64,000 bases of DNA, from NCBI GenBank assembly GCA_041741415.1, contig JBGSKC010000021.1, positions 238,609-302,608 of the forward strand, in the 5' to 3' direction. A program made the translations under genes and the position numbers. Numbering within the stretch: the first letter of the stretch is position 1; each line of letters starts with the position of its first letter. The DNA comes from JANQTF01 sp041741415. Lineage in GTDB: Bacteria; Bacteroidota; Bacteroidia; J057. Shown piece after piece: positions 16,960 to 23,372 of this stretch. A model generated the notes under the pieces. It had not been told where the DNA came from. It did not search any database and saw only the letters and a program-made list of their open reading frames with translations.

Positions 16960-17359
16960 AATAGAAATCTGCCTTTGCATTACGGTAATATGGACGGGCT
17001 TGGCCATTGAGGGATGCTCAATGAAGAAAACAATCCAAAGAAAGCAACAGTGTAAAGGCATTGAAAAAGCACTTGATCTTTACTGGATACAAACGAAAAA
17101 GAACCCTTATGCTTATGATATTTCGAGGGATGGGATGAAAGAGCTTGAGGCTTTTCGATCATGCATCCAACTCCTTAGAAAAAAGGATGTACTCAACATA
17201 TTTGATCAGCCATCAATGAAGAAAGGGTACAAGTGGTATTACTTATTGTTTGGTTGTCAAGATATAAATAATTCGTCGTGCGCATGGATAGAATTTGATT
17301 TTGAGGATGATGAGGTGGTAAACTGGGAAATAAAGATGTCCAACAATACGAAGAATTAA
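16934..17359 (+). CDS. small uncharacterised protein, possible lipoprotein
   Basis: The 141-residue frame overlaps the end of the protease gene by 26 bp. It starts MQNYHFRGRIEICLCITVIWTGLAIEGCS, a hydrophobic leader ending in EGC that could be a weak lipobox. The rest (KKTIQRKQQCKGIEKALDLYWIQTKKNPYAYDISRDGMKEL) is charged and has no recognised domain; it ends with an acidic patch (FDFEDDEVVNWE). It is AT-rich, like the second half of the protease gene, and shares its cassette-like unit. An immunity or inhibitor role for the protease is conceivable but unsupported. Confidence 0.6.
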   Translation: MQNYHFRGRIEICLCITVIWTGLAIEGCSMKKTIQRKQQCKGIEKALDLYWIQTKKNPYAYDISRDGMKELEAFRSCIQLLRKKDVLNIFDQPSMKKGYKWYYLLFGCQDINNSSCAWIEFDFEDDEVVNWEIKMSNNTKN

Positions 17360-17360
17360 A

Positions 17361-17375
17361 TCCACGTGGCCTAAC
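17361..17375 (-). repeat. right end of a 15-bp inverted repeat around the protease cassette; half attC-like
   Basis: TCCACGTGGCCTAAC is the reverse complement, with one mismatch, of GTTAGGCCACATGGA at 14590-14604. GCCTAAC at 17369-17375 fits the integron left core pattern RYYYAAC and is followed by AATCGC as in many attC sites. No matching right half was found downstream, so if it is an attC it is truncated. Confidence 0.5.
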
Positions 17376-17490
17376 AATCGCTACCCGCCTATGCCTTTCA
17401 GTCACATCGAGACCGTTCAATAAACTGTGTCAACCGAAAAAAGAATTACCTTTTAAGATGACACAAAAAGATAGAGAAGACGTATATATT

Positions 17491-17498
17491 TAATTTTG
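17491..17498 (+). promoter_or_regulatory. candidate Bacteroidota -7 box TAATTTTG
   Basis: TAATTTTG matches TAnnTTTG exactly and lies 25 bp before the ATG at 17523. A clear -33 TTTG is not seen at the expected distance, so the call is tentative. Confidence 0.35.
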
Positions 17499-17522
17499 TA
17501 ACCTTGTAGATAACGGTTTGAA

Positions 17523-17753
17523 ATGGCTTGGGCGAAAGGAATCGGCCAAGGAGAATCCACATGGTTGATCGAACAAATTCGCCAGGGGATCACCGTGACG
17601 GAAGCGGTAGAGGAAGAAGCCATTTCTTTTGGAAAGAGGTATCGGGTTGACCTCACCATTCGTAATGGAGAACAGGAAGCAGTGGTGAGAACTGCCTGGA
17701 TGATCCGGAATGGGGAAGACTTCCCCCGCTTAACCTCCTGCTATGTTTTGTAA
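17523..17753 (+). CDS. DUF6883-like protein, N-terminally shortened
   Basis: The 76-residue product ends in the DUF6883 signature (FGKRYRVDLTIRNGEQEAVVRTAWMIRNGEDFPRLTSCYVL). Full-length members carry an extra ~35 residues at the N-terminus with a DYxLNPxHPxGKHKAxVF motif, which is absent here; a stop codon lies four codons upstream of the ATG in the same frame. DUF6883 proteins are usually encoded directly before a DUF4926 protein, as here, and the pair behaves like a toxin-antitoxin-style mobile module in genome distribution (general knowledge, function untested). The stop lies 17 bp before the next ATG. Confidence 0.65.
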   Translation: MAWAKGIGQGESTWLIEQIRQGITVTEAVEEEAISFGKRYRVDLTIRNGEQEAVVRTAWMIRNGEDFPRLTSCYVL

Positions 17754-17769
17754 TGAGCTAACACCAGAT

Positions 17770-17985
17770 ATGATGGAAAAGATAAAAATGCTGGATGTGG
17801 TGGCCTTGATGAAGGAAGTTCCCGACAAGGGCTTAAAGAAGGGACAAGTTGGAACCGTGGTAGAAGAATGGGCGCCTGGTGTATTCGAAGTGGAGTTTTC
17901 CAACAAGCAAGGCCAGGCAATTGCGTTCTTAGCCGCAGAAGAAAAAGACTTGTTGCTGCTTCACTTTGAACCCGTAGCAGCTTGA
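17770..17985 (+). CDS. DUF4926 protein
   Basis: The 71-residue product MMEKIKMLDVVALMKEVPDKGLKKGQVGTVVEEW has the typical DUF4926 small beta-barrel sequence: LDVVAL, GLKKGQVGTVVE, GVFEVEF, then LLLLHF. An earlier in-frame ATG at 17743 would overlap the preceding gene. It forms the usual two-gene unit with DUF6883. Function unknown. Confidence 0.75.
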   Translation: MMEKIKMLDVVALMKEVPDKGLKKGQVGTVVEEWAPGVFEVEFSNKQGQAIAFLAAEEKDLLLLHFEPVAA

Positions 17986-18290
17986 AATTGGAATGAAAAG
18001 CCACTCACGAGATACGGCCATCCACCCAGGCGCCTGCTGCTGACGACAGCAAAGCGCCAGGCTCCAGCGCTTGCCGGGGGTGCTGGCTTCGACGCCTGAA
18101 GGTCCGGGCACCCGGGTTATGTCTATATTGCTGAAAATTACGAAGAAGACGTATTTTCTCTTGCCTGAAGAAGAAATATTGGCGTAGTTTGGTTGTGCAT
18201 GAAGGGTTGCGGAAGTTCAGGTGTCAGGCGCAGCCATAACAGCAATTAGCACATACAGGTCACCAGAGTCCATTTACAACATCAACCAAA
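17986..18290. other. 305-bp intergenic region with a hairpin
   Basis: No gene is apparent. At 18029-18058 an interrupted stem pairs GGCGC and TGCTG with CAGCA and GCGCC. Further short GC palindromes lie at about 18104-18115 (CCGGGCACCCGGG). No T-run follows, so these are not typical terminators. Confidence 0.5.
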
Positions 18291-18974
18291 ATGAAATTGA
18301 TAAAACCCATAAAACTGGTGCAATTCGGGAAAAGTGAACCTCACAAAGGGGAGACATTGAAAACCAAAAATGGAACTACGAAAGTGCCCTCCCTATTTTG
18401 CAGTCTGTTCCTTCTGCTTTTGACAAGCACTATGGTACATGCTCAAAAAACGGAGCCAACAGAACAGCCGGAGCAAACAGCAAAGCCCTTCCGACACTCA
18501 ATAAGCCTTTCAAGTTTCATTCTGCTTGGCAGTTTGCAAGTAAACTACGAGTACCTTGTGGAAAAACGGCACGGACTTCTGGCGGAGGGTTATTATGCGT
18601 TTGCAGGAATGTCAGCAAACTCCTGGACGATGGGTTTGTCATACCGCTACCATTTCAAGCCATCCCTGACAGGGCTTTTCGCAAACGCATTCTACCGGTA
18701 TAGTCCAGAGTTTAGCAATACCTATAAAATTGAGGAAGACAATAATGTTAATACCTATAATCTGAAAACAAGACTAAATGTCCTTGGGCTGGGAGCAGGT
18801 TACAGATGGCAATGGAAAAATGGATTGGCTGCAGTTGTTCGTGGCGGGTACGGCTATCAGATAAAACCAACTTACAATTGGACACCATCACTTCCCATAG
18901 ATAATTCAGACCAAACATCTCGTGAAGCACAACTTGGACTTGACCTTGAATTCAGCGTGGGCTATTCATTTTGA
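18291..18974 (+). CDS. predicted outer-membrane beta-barrel protein
   Basis: The 227-residue protein has an unusually long hydrophilic N-region before the hydrophobic signal core (SLFCSLFLLLLTSTMVHAQ), so the real start could be internal. The mature part has alternating aromatic-ending strands typical of small barrels (HSISLSSFILLGSLQVNYEYLVEKRHGLLAEGYY, SWTMGLSYRYHFK, GLFANAFYRYS, LGLGAGYRWQW) and ends in a terminal aromatic strand LEFSVGYSF, the usual outer-membrane insertion signal. It resembles DUF3575-like proteins. It lies within the accessory island; cargo or ligand unknown. Confidence 0.7.
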   Translation: MKLIKPIKLVQFGKSEPHKGETLKTKNGTTKVPSLFCSLFLLLLTSTMVHAQKTEPTEQPEQTAKPFRHSISLSSFILLGSLQVNYEYLVEKRHGLLAEGYYAFAGMSANSWTMGLSYRYHFKPSLTGLFANAFYRYSPEFSNTYKIEEDNNVNTYNLKTRLNVLGLGAGYRWQWKNGLAAVVRGGYGYQIKPTYNWTPSLPIDNSDQTSREAQLGLDLEFSVGYSF

Positions 18975-19355
18975 TCTTTGAGAGAGCCATTCTGACAGAA
19001 AAAAGGGCGGCACCTGCAAGAAACTGGCGGTTTCGCGGTTCAATCAAGCTTCTCCTGCGGTGCGCGGTGTGAAAGTTTCTGCAACCCCCAGAGCCTGCGA
19101 GGGTCGCTGGCTTCGCTGAGGAAAAAGCACCTCCGCCCTGGCCAGGGTGCCCCTGGTTTGATCCGGTTCTGTGACGAAGGCGGGTGGCATGCGACAATTT
19201 CGGATCGCAGAGGGTGCTGGAAAAATGTGGCTTTATCCGGGTCGGGAAAGACAAAGGATCTGCCAACGCCCGGCAGGCAGAGATCGAGGAATACATTTAC
19301 CGGCTATCAGCCTGAGAAAGACCAGTTCTGAGGTACCAGGCTGGTGCAAACGATA
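18975..19355. other. intergenic region holding a ligase gene relic
   Basis: There is no intact gene. Positions 19089-19190 are a decayed copy of the DNA ligase 5' end, listed separately. The rest shows no recognisable content. Confidence 0.6.
19089..19190 (-). pseudogene. decayed fragment of the ATP-dependent DNA ligase 5' end
   Basis: This stretch aligns with 13831-13943 of the ligase gene. Shared blocks include gggtcgctggc, tcgctgaggaaa, ctggccagggtgc and ggttctgtgacgaagg (one mismatch or two each). On the minus strand it still reads AFVTEPDQTRGTLARAEVLF against ATLVTELDQTNSTLAKVEAL in the intact ligase, then shifts frame. It is therefore a relic of a second ligase copy or of a partial duplication. 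Confidence 0.75.
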
Positions 19356-19377
19356 GAGGGCGCCGCCGGGCGCCCTC
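19356..19377 (-). terminator. GC-rich hairpin behind RNase P RNA
   Basis: GAGGGCGCC pairs perfectly with GGCGCCCTC across a 4-nt loop, four bases downstream of the mature RNase P 3' end on the minus strand. A T-run is lacking, so termination may depend on other factors or the hairpin may stop processing. Confidence 0.6.
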
Positions 19378-19380
19378 AAA

Positions 19381-19772
19381 GGTCGAAGATTCAGTGCATA
19401 AGCCGGGTTCTGTGAGCTGCCGTAGCCGCTTTCCACCATTTATCTAGGCCTGCAGTTGCCCGCAGGCTCCAACGACCTACCCACCGGCATCAGACGGGCC
19501 GCCTTCAAGCGCCGGCATATTTGGTCTTTCAGCTCCTGAGGTTTACCTGGCTCCCGATGTCGCCACCGGGACCGGTAGGCTCTTACCCCACCATTTCACC
19601 CATCACCTGTGCCCCGGCAAGCCGGGGCCATCGGCTGGTTTGCTTTCTGTTGCACTTGCTGTCTTTCGCTCCGGCGAGCGAAATCCTTCCCGTTAGGAAG
19701 CAGAATGCCCTGAGCTGCCCGGACTTTCCTCTCACCATAAGGCAAGCGATGGACTTCCCGAATGCCTCAACC
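19381..19772 (-). ncRNA. rnpB: RNase P RNA component (class A)
   Basis: On the minus strand the universally conserved pieces are all present in order: GAGGAAAGTCCGGGC near the 5' end, AGTGCAACAGAAAGCAAACC, GATGGCCCCGGC then GGTGAAATGGTGGGGTAAGAGC, GCCTAGATAAATG, and the 3' ACAGAACCCGGCTTATG. The ends are set from helix P1: GGTTGAGG at the 5' end (19765-19772) pairs with CTTCGACC at the 3' end (19381-19388), continuing after one bulged base. The ~392-nt RNA is the catalytic part of the enzyme that trims tRNA 5' leaders. A hairpin follows directly. Confidence 0.96.
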
Positions 19773-19930
19773 GGCCTGTAAGATACGCTACATTTCCGAT
19801 AAGGCGAATCGCGCAAAGCTCCCTCGCCGAATGCCTTCTTTTTCAATACCTTACCTCTGCGCAAATCGCCCCTTTCCCTGGCCTGTTCTTTGATCCTGTA
19901 GCCCCTCAGGAACACGCTTTCGATTACCCC

Positions 19931-20272
19931 ATGATGTTGTTTTATGTATTCGTCTCCGCTTGCTTGACCGTTTTACCTCCAGGCCACACCCGCACCCAGG
20001 TTCAACCCTCCCACACGGGACTTCAGTTTGACATTGCCTCCCTTCCCAATTCCAGGGGCGTCTTTTTGCTCGACCTTTCCCAATGCCATCAGGGCGACTG
20101 GGTTCATGTTCGGGTCACGGATGTCATCAACCGGGAAGTGCAGCGGGTGAGTTTCCCTCCCCAGCTCGGCACCCGGGTGCATATTGACCTGCGGGGCAAA
20201 CCCACCGGAATGTACCTCCTGGAGGTCGTTCAGGGCCCCTGTAAACAGGTTCGAAGGCTGGTTCACCAGTAG
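19931..20272 (+). CDS. small secreted protein resembling a lone T9SS-type C-terminal domain
   Basis: The 113-residue product has a short hydrophobic leader (MMLFYVFVSACLTVLPPG). The rest reads like a T9SS type A sorting domain: HVRVTDVINREVQRV, then HIDLRGKPTGMYLLEVVQG and a final VRRLV. The order 'strand - DxxGREV - DLxGxPxGxYLLxV' is the pattern seen at the C-termini of T9SS cargo, but there is almost nothing upstream of it. It could be a cargo gene remnant or a real mini-protein. Coding potential is moderate. Confidence 0.5.
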   Translation: MMLFYVFVSACLTVLPPGHTRTQVQPSHTGLQFDIASLPNSRGVFLLDLSQCHQGDWVHVRVTDVINREVQRVSFPPQLGTRVHIDLRGKPTGMYLLEVVQGPCKQVRRLVHQ

Positions 20273-20299
20273 CCCATTCGCCATTCGCCTTTGTCCTCC

Positions 20300-21217
20300 T
20301 CATCTGAGAGGCTCCACGCCCAGCCCGTTGCGATCCCAGCGAAGGGCAGGCATAGGAATGCGAATCACACTCAGCAGCGACAGCAGGACCCTCAGGGGTT
20401 CGTGCCGGGTTTCGATCTGGCTGGTGTCAATGTCGAGGCTGAGGTACCACTTCCGGTATTCGCGCACGGTCCAGCTACCGTTGGGGTCGTCGTAGCCGCC
20501 TTCCAGGCCGTTAGCCCCGTATCCCACCGCCACATTCATCCAGGAAGGGTATTTGTCCTTGAAACCGCTTTCGGGCAGAAAGTCGTGGACGTTAACGCTG
20601 AGCCAGTAGCTCTGGCCGTTGTAATCTTTCAGGGCCCATTCAGGAAAGTTGCTGCCAAACAAGCGCTCATAGGCAGGGTCGCCGGCGTAAGGAGAGGGCA
20701 AATAATTCCATTTGAGCTTCACCCGCTGCTCCTGCCAGAGGGCTTCATTCATCATGGCCAGGCCTACCCCGGCGCTGTTGGCCCCGATGTCGCTCCAGCT
20801 AAATCCCCAGCTTTCGCCAAAGGCATCAAATACCTCGATGCTCCCCATCGACAGCCAGCTTTCCATGCCGCCGAGCCACATGGCCTGAGCTCTTGGCATA
20901 CCTCCCCAGCGATACATCGACATGAACAAATTGCTGGTAAGATAGCCTCCGAAGGCGTGCCCCACCTTATCCACCTGCTTCCATTGATGGCTGTCGTCGA
21001 AAAAATGAAAACCGACCAGGTCTTCTTCTGCATACCAGGCCACGCCAAGCACCGTCATCGTGATGGCGTAACTGCTTCCGATCACGGCGTGGGCCGCAAT
21101 GGTCCGGGCCCTGTTGGGAAGGGAATCAGGCTCCAGCAGGCTGCCATTCACCCGAAGCTGAGCCAGAGAAGAAACAGAAAAGAGAAGGCCCGCCAGGCAA
21201 AGGATCAACGGTTTCAT
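20300..21217 (-). CDS. DUF2279 family (YfiM-like) exported protein
   Basis: The 305-residue protein starts with a Sec signal (MKPLILCLAGLLFSVSSLAQ). The core matches DUF2279: DDSHQWKQVDKVGHAFGGYLTSNLF, then GGMESWLSMGSIEVFDAFGESWGFSWSDIGANSAGVGL, with conserved Asp/Lys/His and a GFSWxDxxAN motif. These envelope proteins have no proven function. It stands alone, with a 100-bp gap before the plus-strand gene at 19931 ends on the other side. Confidence 0.82.
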   Translation of the reverse strand: MKPLILCLAGLLFSVSSLAQLRVNGSLLEPDSLPNRARTIAAHAVIGSSYAITMTVLGVAWYAEEDLVGFHFFDDSHQWKQVDKVGHAFGGYLTSNLFMSMYRWGGMPRAQAMWLGGMESWLSMGSIEVFDAFGESWGFSWSDIGANSAGVGLAMMNEALWQEQRVKLKWNYLPSPYAGDPAYERLFGSNFPEWALKDYNGQSYWLSVNVHDFLPESGFKDKYPSWMNVAVGYGANGLEGGYDDPNGSWTVREYRKWYLSLDIDTSQIETRHEPLRVLLSLLSVIRIPMPALRWDRNGLGVEPLR

Positions 21218-21285
21218 GGAGGCGAAAAAAGAGGGTGGTGAGACAATCTTTTTCAGGAATACAGGGCTCTCCGGTGAATCAGCTG

Positions 21286-21792
21286 CTACCCTACCCGCAG
21301 GTGGGCGGTTTTGCCAGCGAGGAGCGGTTCAGCGAGGGCGAGATAAAGATCGAGGTAATGGCCAATGTGACCAATGACCAGCCCGCCCTGGGCGTCTTCC
21401 CTTTGTTCGCCGAGGCGCAGGTAGCGAAATTGTTTGGAGGAAGAATCCTGGATCTGAACCATGCCTTTGTGCAGTTCGGGGAAGCGAAAAAGATAGGCGG
21501 CATGAAGTCCTCCCTCTGCGCGGAGGGCCAGGGCGTAGGTACCGGGAGCCAGGGCTGAAACGGGGCCTTCGAGACAATCTACAACCTGATCGCCCAGGCG
21601 CAACTGGCTGCCTGCGGCCGTTCTGCGCAGTTCCAGCACGAGACCTCCGGCAGAGGAAGTTGTGGAAGAGGCAGGGGAAGAAGGCTGGGCAGCAGGTGTG
21701 CCTGAAGCCGGAGCCGGAGGATTAACGGGAGGAATCACGACCTTGGTGCCGCCGGTGAGCCAGGTCCAGATTCGCTGAAAGAATGACAGCAT
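21286..21792 (-). CDS. DUF5675-like protein with proline/serine-rich linker
   Basis: The 168-residue product opens with an amphipathic FFQRIWTWLTGGTK segment, then a Pro/Ala/Ser-rich linker (about residues 20-48), then a compact domain (LVLELRRTAAGSQLRLGDQVVDCLEGP, ALAPGTYALAL, REDAQGGLVIG). That domain resembles DUF5675, found in phages and Bacteroidetes. The conserved pattern is 'ELRR.........CLE....... PGTY'. Function is unknown; the similarity is by eye and moderate. Confidence 0.6.
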   Translation of the reverse strand: MLSFFQRIWTWLTGGTKVVIPPVNPPAPASGTPAAQPSSPASSTTSSAGGLVLELRRTAAGSQLRLGDQVVDCLEGPVSALAPGTYALALRAEGGLHAAYLFRFPELHKGMVQIQDSSSKQFRYLRLGEQREDAQGGLVIGHIGHYLDLYLALAEPLLAGKTAHLRVG

Positions 21793-21864
21793 CGCGGTGG
21801 TTTTTTGTAAACTTAGGAATTATTTCGGGTCGTGGAACCACCAACTACTATAATGCAAGGAAGC

Positions 21865-22263
21865 ATGAATCCAAGGCGACACAACATTTCCTCAGGATCC
21901 CCCTGGGAGGAGGTGGTGGGCTATTCCCGGGCCGTGCGGGTGGGCCTGCAGGTTGAGGTAGCCGGCACTACGGCAGTGCGGGAAGGGGAAATTTGCCACC
22001 CTGGCAATGCCTATTTACAAACCAGGGTAGTGCTCGACATCATCCGAAAGGCCCTCGAAGAAGCCGGCGCCAGATTGGAGGATGTGGTGAGAACCCGCAT
22101 GTACACCACCGACATCAGCCGCTGGGAAGACATCGGGCGGGCGCACGGCGAAATTTTCGGATCCATCAGGCCGGCGGCGACCATGGTGGAGGTGGCAGCG
22201 CTCATTCACCCCGACCTCGTGGTGGAAATCGAGGCAACGGCATTGTTGCAGCCGAATAGCTAA
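21865..22263 (+). CDS. RidA-family (YjgF/YER057c/UK114) protein
   Basis: The ATG at 21865 gives MNPRRHNISSGSPWEEVVGYSRAV and 132 residues; ATG at 21853 and GTG at 21832 are alternatives. Family marks are GYSRAVRVG, VAGTTAV, the LEDVVRTRMYTTDIS block and the C-terminal R-PAATMVEVAAL-HPDLVVEIEATA. Canonical RidA deaminates reactive enamine/imine intermediates made by PLP enzymes using an Arg in this R-P-A-x-T/x-x-x-V region. This is one of the divergent, RidA-like subgroups, so the substrate may differ. Cytoplasmic. Confidence 0.88.
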   Translation: MNPRRHNISSGSPWEEVVGYSRAVRVGLQVEVAGTTAVREGEICHPGNAYLQTRVVLDIIRKALEEAGARLEDVVRTRMYTTDISRWEDIGRAHGEIFGSIRPAATMVEVAALIHPDLVVEIEATALLQPNS

Positions 22264-22367
22264 CATCCCGCTTCCAGCCAAAGAAACTTTTGCCCGTCTG
22301 TTCGCCGTCTGAAACTTCGTGTGTACTTTCGGCCCCGATTGTGGTACCTCCCAATGTTAATACCCAT

Positions 22368-23162
22368 ATGGACTTTTCCATTTTCATGAGCGCAGATGGC
22401 CTCGTTTCGCTGCTCACCCTCACCCTGATGGAGATCATTCTGGGAATCGACAACATCGTTTTCATTTCCATTGTTGCCGGTAAGCTCCCCGAAGAACAGC
22501 AAGCCAATGCCCGCAGGATCGGCCTGCTCCTGGCTCTCGGCTTCCGGATCGCCCTGCTGCTGTCCATCAACTGGATCGTTTCCCTCAAAGAACCCGTCAT
22601 CGCTTTCGCAGAATACGCCCCCGATGAAATTCATACCCCCTTCGCGCTCAGCTGGCGCGACATGATCCTCATTGCAGGGGGGATTTTTCTCATGGTGAAA
22701 ACAATCACCGAAATGCACCACAAGCTGGAAGGGGAAACCGACTCCGGTGAAAACAAAATCAAAGTTACCTCCTTCTTCTCGGTGGTATCACAAATCATCG
22801 TCCTGGACATTGTATTCTCCTTTGATTCCATCCTCACCGCAGTGGGCTTGTCCCAGCACGTGGAAATCATGATCGCCGCCGTGGTCATTTCGCTTGGAAT
22901 CATGATGCTGGCCGCAGGGCCTATCAGCAATTTCATCAACGCAAGGCCCACCATGAAGATGCTGGCCCTTTCCTTCCTGCTCCTGATCGGCTTTATGCTC
23001 ATTGCAGAAGGCTTTGACCAGCACGTGGAAAAAGGCTATATCTACTTCGCCATGGCCTTTTCGTTTGTGGTCGAATTGCTCAACAGCCGCCTCAGAAAGC
23101 CATCGGCCCAGCCGGTCCAGCTGCGCGAGCGCTACACCGCCGACGAAGACGACCTCGCCTGA
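22368..23162 (+). CDS. TerC-family integral membrane protein
   Basis: The start ATG at 22368 gives 264 residues: MDFSIFMSADGLVSLLTLTLMEIILGIDNIVFISIV. The EIILGIDN and the later DIVFSFDSILTAVG motifs, with acidic residues inside helices, are the TerC metal-transport signatures. About seven helices are visible (LLLALGFRIALLLSI, MILIAGGIFLMVK, VEIMIAAVVISLGIMML and others). TerC/Alx-type proteins export manganese or load it onto secreted proteins. Single gene. A TACTTTCG element at about 22325 upstream could be its -7 box. Confidence 0.92.
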   Translation: MDFSIFMSADGLVSLLTLTLMEIILGIDNIVFISIVAGKLPEEQQANARRIGLLLALGFRIALLLSINWIVSLKEPVIAFAEYAPDEIHTPFALSWRDMILIAGGIFLMVKTITEMHHKLEGETDSGENKIKVTSFFSVVSQIIVLDIVFSFDSILTAVGLSQHVEIMIAAVVISLGIMMLAAGPISNFINARPTMKMLALSFLLLIGFMLIAEGFDQHVEKGYIYFAMAFSFVVELLNSRLRKPSAQPVQLRERYTADEDDLA

Positions 23163-23238
23163 TCCGGCCAATAGCGCTTTCGGACAGGTACAATGAAAGT
23201 GGAGCCTGGCTGGTGAAAATTATTTGCACAGCAGCTTG

Positions 23239-23270
23239 TTTTGCTAATTATTTTTGCTAATTTTAGCAAA
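23239..23270. promoter_or_regulatory. palindrome TTTGCTAA-TT-TTAGCAAA with an extra half-site
   Basis: Positions 23253-23270 form a perfect 8-bp inverted repeat with a 2-bp spacer. The same half, TTTTGCTAATT, occurs as a direct repeat at 23239-23249, 13 bp earlier. This sits about 100 bp before the parE start. The symmetry and the additional half-site suggest a protein-binding operator; no regulator is known. Confidence 0.45.
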
Positions 23271-23372
23271 TGAAAAACTGCGTTGTCTCTTCCGGACAGC
23301 GGCAGTAAATTTGCTGAGCCAGCCGGGCTAAGACAGCCTGGCACGAAAACACCCAAGACTCCCTTTGCACCC

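Noticed and set aside
19583..19915. 110-codon open frame on the minus strand
   Set aside because: It overlaps the RNase P RNA gene, whose conserved structure explains the sequence.
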